NCBI RefSeq assembly: GCF_964340395.1
Contig: NC_135562.1
Location: 3,010,134-3,050,133 of the forward strand
DNA: 40,000 nucleotides
Reading direction: 5' to 3'
From: Glandiceps talaboti
Lineage: Eukaryota; Hemichordata; Enteropneusta; Spengelidae
Shown: positions 1 to 11,165 of the stretch, piece after piece
How positions within the stretch are numbered: position 1 is the first letter of the stretch
Layout of the letters: each line of letters opens with the position of its first letter
Notes under the pieces: model-generated
Seen by the model: only the letters and a program-made list of their open reading frames with translations
Databases searched by the model: none
Told to the model about the DNA's origin: nothing
Made by a program: the position numbers and the translations under genes

Positions 1-44
<44 letters not shown>

Positions 45-83
45 CATTCGTCTGTCTGTCCGTCTGTCTGTCTATGTCAGTCA

Positions 84-145
<62 letters not shown>

Positions 146-146
146 G
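1..146. repeat. (TCTG)n microsatellite
   Basis: Nearly pure TCTG tetranucleotide array with a few interruptions near positions 45-80. It touches the left window edge, so its true length is unknown. Confidence 0.97.
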
Positions 147-1132
147 AGCCTGTGTGCCTGTCTCTGCTTTTGTCTATCTCTTTCTGGCTCTCCCTCTGTC
201 TCTCATTCTCTCTCAACCTATCAATGACAACTATTTGAAAAAAAACCTTATAAAACTACTGAAGAAAGGTCTATAACATTCAAAAACTTTCATAGAACGA
301 GTGTCCATTAGCAACACAGTAATTGGTGTGTCACTGGTCAACCAAAGCTCAGAAACCACGTGCACATTTATTACAAAAATGGAAAAAACAAGTTTGATGA
401 GCTCAAGCAATATGCATACTAACAGGACGAAAATTCTGAATCTTCTGACATACAGACATTTCATGGCAAAAACGCTTAGGATTAGAATTGTGCTTCCTTG
501 AGACCATCTAATTATTCTTGTGCACATTTTTTTCTTTTGAATTTTTTTCATCGGACAGCGAGCAATAACATTCTTTAATCATAACCATAACAATCGTCCC
601 TTTATTCAATTGAAATGTTTTCAGATATGAAAACAACACATAACATGAAAATCAGTGATTGGTATCAATACAGGATTAGTATAAGTTTATTAATTTGGAG
701 ATATTTTAATAATTAAGCTGGTGTACTTCGTTCAACCTTTGATGTTCCCCGTCAACCTTAATGCGATTGTAATTAACTGTGCTATCTTAATTCGATAACA
801 CTGAAGACCTTCTGTCTCATACATGTACCAGCTGCGATCAAAAGATTATGAGCACAGTCTAGTACCCCTATACTAAAAGAACAGAAATAATATTTCCTTT
901 TCCGAAATGTTCAATTAACGACTGGTTTATTTAGATAAATTAGACTCCTAGTATTACGCATTCTTGTGTAGAAATTTGGCACTTAAATAGTTTGTTTATG
1001 TATACGTAGTTATTAGCTGCTTAAGATAAAAATTCTGTAACATCGAATCTTTAAACTATCTCTAACATCAAGTCTTAAGATCTTTTGAAATTCCATCCAT
1101 AGTATATAGATTATTTTATCTTCATATTTCAG
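147..1132. other. AT-rich stretch, probably an intron of the left-hand + strand gene
   Basis: No convincing exon, RNA gene or mobile element seen. Short open frames near 231-551 and 301-501 show no recognisable domain and no clear splice context. The segment ends in the acceptor (TTTCAG) of the exon starting at 1133, so at least its right part should be intronic. Confidence 0.4.
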
Positions 1133-1493
1133 AAAGAAACTGCGGGCCAATGAAGTAGTGCCTTTCCAATTTGACAGGGAAAAAGAATTCGACGAGGAAG
1201 AAATCAACTTGAAGCATTCTAGTTCTACTCTCTGCGAAGTAGAATCATTGGGCAGGATCCAAACCAACCATCAAGATACCAAAATAGTAATGACGCCCTC
1301 ACTACAAGTACCCTATATTTCGAAGCCATGTTTAATAAAAACAAAAGATATAGTATCAAAGACGACAGAGGGCACAGTCACGACAACGAAGACATCGGAT
1401 AACTCCAAACACCATTTCGAAAGATTTTATAAATTGACTAAGTCTAACCTTGACAAAGAAAACGATTATGTTAAAATGCCCGGATATATATAA
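1133..1493 (+). CDS. Last coding exon (partial gene): cytoplasmic-tail-like, tyrosine-motif protein
   Basis: An acceptor ending in TTTCAG at 1127-1132 opens a frame that runs from 1133, where one base completes a split codon, to a TAA at 1491-1493. It encodes about 119 residues beginning KKLRANEVV after that codon. The piece is hydrophilic, rich in Lys, Glu, Ser and Thr, with a basic start like the stop-transfer end of a membrane helix and an acidic run (EFDEEE). It ends ENDYVKMPGYI. The YVKM stretch has the YxxM form bound by PI3-kinase p85 SH2 domains when phosphorylated (known motif; use here is inferred). An AATAAA lies near 1648. Upstream exons are not recognisable in this window, so the parent protein is unknown. 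The product could instead be a soluble protein. Codon-like composition and the clean acceptor are the main support. Confidence 0.5.
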
Positions 1494-2237
1494 TTAATGT
1501 CGATAATAATCCAAATGAACACTTCGTGTAAATGCAGTTGTATTTTTTTTATAAACTCAAATGATAGTGTTTTCCTTCTTGCTCAAAATATGTTTGATAC
1601 TTGGAACGATGGGGTCAACCTAAATGTCACCAAACAGTGAAATGGATAATAAAGACTGACTCCAGAATTAAATGGCCGACCCGTCAACTCTACCCCCACG
1701 CAGAGCTCACGACCAAATAGTTGCAAAGATGATATCGGTCCGTATATGAATATATGGACCCCCCTCCTTTTATCATACTGGTTTGTTCATCATAAAGAAA
1801 ACTTTACCTGGATATTCACAAAATTATCAATTGTACACGATTACTATAATTAATATAATATTACTGTATTCACATAGAATAGGTCAACAAACTGTACAAA
1901 ATATTACCATGACTGCACTTGAACGGAGGTCATACTTCAATATTCACTATTTACATCTTTATTTACATTTTGATTTGTTTGTTTTTTATCTTAGTGAAAT
2001 GTTTGTCAAAAACATGAAGTAATATTCCTAGAATTATTCATTTAAAAGTTCAAGGCATACAGTAATTCGATACCGTGATATCATTTCATTAGTTTCATTC
2101 GCTCTCTACGACGGTATAAATCATTCATTTTGTTTTTATTGTCACCTGGATGCATTGAATAGCCATGTCGTATTGCTCTAAGTATGTCGTCATACAAATC
2201 GGCGATACTTGAATGTTGCCTGGCAACGGGATGTGCA
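1494..2237. other. Convergent 3' regions between two genes
   Basis: Lies between the stop of the + strand exon and the stop of the - strand lectin/mucin gene. It holds a + strand AATAAA near 1648 and a - strand AATAAA at 2140-2135 (TTTATT on the + strand), about 100 bp past the lectin gene stop. No other gene is seen. Confidence 0.5.
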
Positions 2238-5040
2238 CTACCTAATTTCATCGTCCGAACTGAGGCTTGTAATGCTATAAACTTGCAAACTTATACCACT
2301 GGTGGCACCCTCTTGATTAGGATAGACAGTCGCCTTGGACTTGAAACATAGACACCTGAAATCGACCAATAATGATTTAGATTAGAACATAGTTGTAAAT
2401 TTAAGAAATAAACTTGGGGTAAAGCGGAAATAAATCACAGAATAATATGCACAGGCTACTCATAAAAAAAAACCAACAACGTTACCTTGGTGACGAAAAA
2501 TATTACCTCTTATGTTTTAAATATACAATCAATATCACCACGAACGCCACAGTAACCATAGCAACGACCAATCCAATGACACCATACATCACGTCTGTAA
2601 TAGAATGAAATAATATCTTGACGTCGATCGTTCTGTTCAGGCCTCGTCCAATGCAAATATTAAATAACCATTTTTAGATACAATTATTTATACTGTTTTT
2701 ACTATTAATCTTAATTACTACTTAATATCTACATGTTTTGGGTTTGCTAGAAATGCAAGAAACTCACCATGACCTAATTTAGATTTAATGTATACTTACT
2801 AGAGATGTTTCCATTGTAGGTGGTCGTTGTTTCAGCCACTGAGGACGTTTCATCGGTAGGAGAGCTTGGTGATGATATTGCTGTCGACGAATTTGTAATT
2901 GTATCCTTTGGTAAAGCTGACATTGAGACAGGATAGTTTGAATCTGTACTAGATGTAGGTTTGAAAGTGTTAATGGATGCCTTTGATATGTCACTTCTCT
3001 GTTTCGTTGTGGTTAAGTCTACAGCTGTCGTTAATTTTATTTCAGCCGTGGATTGCACTGTTGTTACGGTGCGATGCTCTGTCTGTGTCGTATTAAATAT
3101 TGTAGTTGATACGATGGGAGTACTAGTGGATTGCACTGTTGTTACGGTGCGATGTTCTGTCTGTGTCGGATTAAATATTGTAGTTGATACGATGGGAGTA
3201 CTAGTCGTGGATTGCACTGTTGTTACGGTGCGATGTTCTGTCTGTGTCGGATTAAATATTGTATTTGATACGATGGGAGTACCAGTCGTGGATTGCACTG
3301 TTGTTACGGTGCGATGTTCTGTCTCTGTCCGACCAAATATTGTAGTTGATACGATGGGAGTACTAGTCGTGGATGGCACTGTTGTTACGGTGCGATGTTC
3401 TGTCTGTGTCGGATTAAATATTGTAGTTGATACGATGGGAGTACTAGTCGTGGATTGCACTGTTGTTACGGTGCGATGTTCTGTCTGTGTCGGATTAAAT
3501 ATTGTATTTGATACGATGGGAGTACCAGTCGTGGATTGCACTGTTGTTACGGTGCGATGCTCTGTCTGTGTCGGATTAAATATTGTATTTGATACGATGG
3601 GAGTACCAGTCGTGGATTGCACTGTTGTTACGGTGCGATGTTCTGTCTGTGTCGGATTAAATATTGTATTTGATACGATGGGAGTACCAGTCGTGGATTG
3701 CACTGTTGTTACGGTGCGATGCTCTGTTTGTGTCGGATTAAATATTGTATTTGATACGATGGGAGTACTAGTGGATTGCACTGTTGTTACGGTGCGATGC
3801 TCTGTTTGTGTCGGATTAAATATTGTATTTGATACGATGGGAGTACTAGTCGTGGATTGCACTGTTGTTACAGTGAGATGTTCTGTCTGTGTCGGATTAA
3901 ATGTTGTAGTTGATACGTTGGGAGTACTAGTTGATCGAAGTAAAGTTGCAGTTGAAGTTGGAGTTGGAGTAAGCGACACCGTCTCTGTTGCAGGTGGTAC
4001 TCGACTTGTTGATTCCAATACTGTTGTAAACAAAGACGTGGTCTTCTTACTAGCAGGATTTGTTGTTTCTAGTGAAGACTGTTTTGTTGTCAACAAAGTT
4101 GTAGACACACTTACCAGGGAATCTATGGGTGAACATGAACACCACACTATAACTAAATCATAAGTGCATGAACAACTCATACTCCTAGGATGATATTTTT
4201 GATTCCCAGTCGCGAAAGTTAACTTGGCAACGCTATCTAACAATACACGTATAGATACAGTATGCATCTTTACCAATCTGTACCTTACACCATTCAATTA
4301 CATGTACAATAGCAAGCCGTTATCAAATATAGACCAACTAATTTAATGTATCTAAATCACTTAAAGTTATGTCAACATTTACATTATATTTAATCCAAGT
4401 ATTCAACTAAAATATGTTTTCAGAAACTAAAATATGTTTCCATGGTAATCAATCAATTGTAATTAATTAAATTCTTTCCCTAGTAAAATTCGTCACCCCC
4501 CCCCCCACCCCGCTTCCAATTGTTAAGTTGTTACTACTACTACTATAATGTAGTAGAAGTAATTATTATATGTGTGACCTTGCCGTCTAATCTTTGGGTA
4601 AAAGAACTGGGATACTTCATTTTATTTTACATAATTCTTGAATATACATCGAAGTCGTACATTTGTTTATTACTGTCTCCTTCACACAGTCTTAAAATAG
4701 TATTGTAAATGAACTATACATCTTAACTGTTTTTTAAAATAAGAATATTAATCACAAACCAAACGTTTGACCTTTGACCTACCGAATTCACATATATAAG
4801 GTAACTGTTCATACATGTTCCAATCATACCATTGCCATTGCTTTGTTTTGCTGTTTGTCTGCATCACCATACACACACTGTATTCATCGTTATTAGCTCT
4901 TGGATTCGGTTCACCGACATCCCAATTCCTATATACCATGGTATCTCCCTTGGCGCCATCGTCTAACATTGTAATCAATAATATCATTATTCATCATTAC
5001 CATCATCGTCTTCATCGCCATCACCACCACCACCACCACC

Positions 5041-5072
<32 letters not shown>

Positions 5073-6397
5073 CAACAACAACACCACAACCACCACCACC
5101 ATCATCATCATCACCACCACCACCAACAACAACAACAACACTAACACCACCATGACCATCACAGCCACCACCACCAAAATCAACCGCCAACACCACCACC
5201 ACCACCACCACCACCACCACCACCACCACCACCACCACCACCACTACCACCACCATCAACACCACCTTTACCGTCGCCACCAAAAATGAAACTGAATAGC
5301 TACTTGTACAGGATTTGACACTAACCCCGGCCAAATTATTCACGTCTACTTTATAGATATATTAGATTTTCTCGTGCATTGATAAACTGTAAGACATGGC
5401 CTATATAACAGTATACCTCTGGAAATGACACACAGTGTCTGTAGTAAGGTAATGTTCAATTCAATTTTGTTTTATTACATGTATGTGTCATTATCTAATA
5501 CGTTCCATTTATCAATATACATTGTTGATAATTTACCTGTTATCCAATCCCAATTCTCGTCATTTTCACATAAACCAGATCCAACTGAAAAGAAACACTT
5601 GCCACCAGTCCAAAAAGGCCCTGTGTAGTTGTCATACATATCCAAATAACTTATCACTCGATTTTCTTCATCCACAGTTTCAAATCTAACCAAGCTCCCA
5701 TTTCGAATGAAACACCAATCAAATGCTTCGTCCCATGTCGAATTATGTATATCTTCAATTTGAAATATGTAACATTTACTACCTAGTTGAATGCACTGCA
5801 GTTCTTGACCTTTGACACTGAGTTTTTCGACGTGTTCACTGGTTTCTATGGATACAGTTTCCTGATTATGAACCGGAACTGACACTGTTCGAGCTGGAAT
5901 TCAATGGAAAATATTGTACATAAAATTGGCAAGAGCTTACTCCTGATCCTGTCATGAAATGGCATCACAAATGTCCAGCTGTAGTGTACTAAAGAACAAT
6001 AACATATTTCTAATTCAAAAACTATTAGTTGAACTTTAATATCAAGAAAAAATTAATAATCTCAGATTTGCATATACGTGTTTGATTTTAATTGTCATAT
6101 TTTCTTTTTTAATGTTCAAAGTTGAACAAACTAAATTACAAGACTTGAAATCCACATCTGTAATCAAGTATTTGTGTTATTTTGTACGACAGTTGTACTA
6201 TATCTTGTACTCATGACCAATTACCAATATAATGATATTGCATCATTTGTACTGAAAAATTAACGTTTGTTATGTGTTCACTTGCACCGTATGTTGTCTA
6301 CTTGTTTGTTTTCTTTCAGATTATAGGTTTTAGAAAATACTAGTGCATTCTTACCTATAAAAAGGACTGTTATTAATGATAGGGTCCAAAGATACAT
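2238..6397 (-). CDS. C-type lectin domain / mucin-like type I membrane receptor (6 coding exons)
   Basis: Spliced model on the - strand: 6397-6355, 5893-5537, 4962-4783, 4122-2800, 2594-2507, 2355-2238. All junctions are GT-AG; the first four introns are phase 1 and the last is phase 2. The sum is 2109 nt, 702 residues. Residues 1-15 are a signal peptide (MYLWTLSLITVLFIA). About 48-191 form a C-type lectin domain with paired N-terminal Cys, the tW.eA..wC region, a GEPN motif and an ICEF end. 194-634 are a Thr/Ser/Pro-rich mucin-like region with 11 tandem 26-27-residue repeats. About 638-660 form a membrane helix, then a ~40-residue tail with Ser/Asp-rich end SSDDEIR. The role is probably glycan or ligand binding at the cell surface. 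Oddities: the usual WND is WYD, and the third conserved Cys (partner of the SVC Cys) is Met, so canonical calcium and sugar binding is doubtful. The exact donor at 4783 could be 4 bp further (GGTAG/GTCAAA). Confidence 0.77.
3045..3935. repeat. Coding minisatellite, ~81-bp unit, in the mucin domain
   Basis: Eleven tandem units of 81 bp (27 residues), some 78 bp, lie inside the large exon of the lectin/mucin gene. On the - strand each unit reads like STPIVSNTIFNPTQTEHRTV plus TTVQST. Units are almost identical; one (around 3320-3345) carries GRTETEH in place of NPTQTEH. All length variants are multiples of three, so the frame is kept. Thr and Ser density fits O-glycosylation (inference). Confidence 0.95.
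4123..4782 (-). other. Intron of the lectin/mucin gene
   Basis: AT-rich intron between the second lectin-domain exon and the mucin exon, with a C homopolymer tract near 4495-4510. The acceptor used at 4122 ends CCCATAG and preserves phase 1. Nothing else is seen. Confidence 0.65.
4963..5536 (-). other. Intron splitting the C-type lectin domain, with (CAC/CAA)n tract
   Basis: Intron between the two lectin-domain exons. Most of it (about 5017-5257) is a trinucleotide tract alternating CAC and CAA blocks, which creates long artefactual open frames of His/Gln or Val/Gly on either strand. No gene is seen in it. Confidence 0.8.
5894..6354 (-). other. First intron of the lectin/mucin gene
   Basis: AT-rich intron between the signal-peptide exon (donor G/GTAAGA at 6354) and the first lectin exon (acceptor TTCCAG). 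No other feature recognised. Confidence 0.65.
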
Positions 6398-6529
6398 AAT
6401 TCATAGAAGTATTGTAATACCATTGGCAGATTCTGGAGAGCCAATAATACCGATGTGTCAGATGAAATGCTGAGAAAATATAGACAAATTCAATTTGTTA
6501 GCTTAAGCAATGCCCATGATCATACTATC

Positions 6530-6530
<1 letters not shown>

Positions 6531-6593
<63 letters not shown>

Positions 6594-6710
6594 GCAGGCA
6601 GGCAGGCAGGCAGGCAGGCAGGTATGTATGTATGTATGTATGTATGTATGTATGTATGTATGTATGTATGTATGTATGTATGTGTCCGTACGTCCGTTCG
6701 TTCGTCCGTG
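6531..6710. repeat. Compound tetranucleotide microsatellite (TCTG)n(CAGG)n(TATG)n
   Basis: Three successive tetranucleotide blocks: TCTG to about 6594, CAGG to about 6622, TATG to about 6681, then degenerate CGTC/CGTT units. It sits about 130 bp upstream of the lectin/mucin start codon, so it is promoter-proximal to that gene. Confidence 0.95.
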
Positions 6711-8305
6711 CGTGTGTCTTTGTTGCAATGTTAACGTTTTATAATACATCTCAAGTCCTGAAAAAATATTGAATCAAACTTCGACATGTGGACTTTAACC
6801 AATGGTACCAATACTCATTAGTAATCTTGCATACATGGTGTCCTATCTACTTACCATGTTCCTATGATGATTACCGCACCAGTTAGTCAACATTATACGA
6901 AGTATTCAACGAAGCAAGACGGTGAAAAATCACACATTCAGTCGTCTCACCACATCAGTGATTAACAAGAGTTTCAATTGTCATAAAACAATTCTAATTG
7001 TGAATGGAATTCATCAATATTCAAAGCACTATAGTCCTGTCCAATGACAACCGTGTATGGATGTCTTCCCTCTTACAGAGTGTGATGTCATCAACTATGA
7101 TATGGACTTGTTTTTGTGCTTGTTGTACTAGACGGAAGCCTAATACTTTGATTGTCTTGTGATTATAATATACATAAATGATTAGATTATATTGACTATA
7201 AAAACACCCCTAGCCTTCTTCGGATAGGGACTAAGTCTATTTTTCCAAACGACTCAAAGAGCGAAATTCTTTCATTTGCATTCAAATACCACCACCAGCA
7301 CCAGCACCACCACCATCACCACCAGCACCACCACCACCACCACCACCGCCGCCGCCGCCGCCACCACCACCACCACCACCACCACCACCGTCATATGGAA
7401 AGCTGGTTGGGACCATCGTCGTCAACGCAAAATTCCATAGACAAAGCCTATCAAAGTCGTTGTCATCATCGGACGGTGTCGACGATGAAGCTTGCTACAC
7501 ATGTCTCAATATATTAACACATCTATTTAGCATTTATGTTCGACTGAGTTTGATGTATGTAAATTGAAGTCATGAGGTACACAAACAAGAAGGTAGAAAC
7601 CATCGCTGAATAGTAACATATAACAGGTCCTATGCAAACCCTGTGGTACAGGTATGTGTAACAAAACGTGTACACACATCTCTGGATACACATCTGTGTG
7701 TACATCAGTGTTACAGTCACGTGGTCACAAAAATGGGACATTTAAATTACACTTCGGTCTATGTGTACACCGCTACCTGCACCAAAAAAACCCTGTTATA
7801 TGTTTGTGAATAGAGCTTTACTACATTTACAGCCCCTCTAACAGATCTTGCTTTATGTATCCTCTGTTACAGCGGATCTGGTCGGAGTCTGTAACAGGCT
7901 CCCGGCTCCCGATTACACACTGTTCTGTAACCTCCCTGTGGATATCTAAATTTAGATATAAAATGAACCATCTTTCGCTTCCAGCAATGTTTTGCGCCCT
8001 CTATGGGGAGATCGCGATAATCGAATGCCTCGTTTTCATTGATTCCGATTAATGCAATTTAATGCATTATCTTTAACAATAAAGCGTTTTATCGAATTCT
8101 AACGTATGATGGTAATTCTACCACTGTGACGTCACACTAAGGCTCTCACCCAAAAGGGGAAGACATATAACCATATAACCGTGTGTGTCACTATTATTGG
8201 CAGGTACGTAAAACTCTGCAGTCGATTTTCACGTTGAAAACCAGACTTTCTGTATCTTATCATAGCCAGTTATCCAATTTGTCAGTCAATGATTTATAAG
8301 TCCAA
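6711..8305. other. Intergenic stretch with a CCA/CCG tract
   Basis: No supported gene. A CCA/CCG-type trinucleotide tract occupies about 7288-7389. Open frames such as 7855-8052 and 7523-7741 are short and have no recognisable product. Confidence 0.5.
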
Positions 8306-8306
8306 G

Positions 8307-9581
<1,275 letters not shown>

Positions 9582-9703
9582 GTAATTACATATACACAGT
9601 AGGATGGCAACTCAATCTCAAAATCTCAAACTGGTTAAAGTCTATCTAGATATGTAGGAATACGGCTAGATTCCTTTATTTACCTTTATTTCAATTGTAT
9701 GTT

Positions 9704-9723
9704 AATGATGATGATGATGATGA

Positions 9724-9758
<35 letters not shown>

Positions 9759-9770
9759 TTGTTGTTGTTT
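9704..9770. repeat. (ATG)n(TTG)n microsatellite
   Basis: Trinucleotide block changing from ATG to TTG units. Its left flank (CGGCTAGATTCCTTTATTTA) and right flank (GTGATCGCCATCTTC) resemble parts of the hairpin element at 35815-36010, so this may be a decayed relative of that element with a microsatellite inside (weak). Confidence 0.85.
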
Positions 9771-9879
9771 GTGATCGCCATCTTCCTACCTCTGACCTAG
9801 CCTGTGAAATCAAACAGACGGACACATGGAACCTAACGTAGTAGACTAGCAGCCCCTCCCCGGGAGGGGGTACAGCCAG

Positions 9880-10515
9880 CTAACGAATCGGATGTATCTC
9901 AACAGTGTAGTCAACAGGCTATAAGGCTAGGAGGTACAACCAGCTAATGATGTATCTCAACAGTGCAGTAAACAGGCTATAGGGCTAGGAGGTACAACCA
10001 GCTAACAATGTATCTCAACAGTGCAGTAAACAGCAGACTATAGGGCTTGGAGGTACAACCAGCCAACAATATATCTCAACAGTGCGGTAAACAGACTATA
10101 GGGCTATAGAAGGTATGACCAGCTAACGATGTATCTCAACAGTGCAGTAAACAGACTAGGCTAGGAGGTAGAACCAGCTAACGATGTATCTCGACAGTGC
10201 AGTAATCAGGCTATAGGGCTAGGTACAACCAGCTAACGATGTATCTTGACAGTGCAGTAAACAGGCTATAGGGCTAGGAGGTACAGCCAGCCAACAATGT
10301 ATCTCAACAGTGCAGTAAACAGCTAGGCTATAGGGCTAGGAGGTACAGCCAGCTAACGATGTATCTCAACAGTGCAGTAAACAGGCTATAGGGCTAGGAG
10401 GTACAACCACCTGACCCATGTATCTCGACAGTACAGTAAACAGGCTACTGGGGTAGGAGGTATAACCAGCTAACGATGTATCTCGACAGTCCAGTAATCA
10501 GGCTACAGCTATTGG
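9880..10515 (+). repeat. 58-bp minisatellite array A (about 11 units)
   Basis: Roughly eleven tandem copies of a ~58-bp unit. Each unit contains TATAGGGCTAGGAGGTACAA, then CCAGCTAACGATGTATCTCA, then ACAGTGCAGTAAACAG. Units vary by small indels. The array ends about 95 bp upstream of the first sulfotransferase exon. Array B (24570-25595) sits in the matching place upstream of the second copy. It probably lies in the 5' UTR intron or promoter region, because the first coding exon begins with a splice acceptor. Confidence 0.95.
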
Positions 10516-10611
10516 TAGTTACACTCTACACGAAATCAACGAAATCTCTCTAATCGCGTCGGTAGAAGGCGTGCTTCACTTAACTTTATGTTTTCATTTT
10601 ATTTTTCAGAG

Positions 10612-11127
10612 ATGAAAATTAAAGGGATTTTCATCACCGTGGCGAAAGTTCTGATTATTATGATCATTGTATGTTATGGCGTATCAACAACGCTATGGAC
10701 GTACCACTATGAACAGATGAGGAGTACCTCTAGGTAAAATTTTATTCACAAGAATAATTAGTCTTTTACAAATTAAAAACAACTATATCTTGCAAACAAT
10801 TATAAAGACTTTACAAAGGAAGACGTATATAGTCGTAAATCTATCTACCTCTATCTATCTATATAATACCAGCTAATCCCCTTACGGACATCACAGCTGG
10901 GGAGGGATACACACAAAAATCTAGTAGTAATGTTTACGGAGTTTAAGCCTTGAAAGTGTCAGTGTCCTGACGGGCTTTCAGATCATGCTTTAGGCATATG
11001 ACTTGATGTGATGTGATGTAAATGTAATTTGATTTGATGTCATGATGATGTGATGTGATGTGATGTGATGTGATGTGATGTGATGTGATATGATGTGATG
11101 TGATGTGATATGATGATGATGATGTTG

Positions 11128-11165
<38 letters not shown>

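Noticed and set aside
2961-4163. 400-residue + strand open frame over the mucin repeats
   Set aside because: Antisense shadow of the 81-bp coding repeat; the unit length is a multiple of three, so a stop-free antisense unit stays open. It has no signal peptide or domain, and the - strand frame fits a complete gene.
4815-5343. Long His/Gln and Val/Gly-rich frames
   Set aside because: Produced by the CAC/CAA trinucleotide tract in an intron of the lectin gene.
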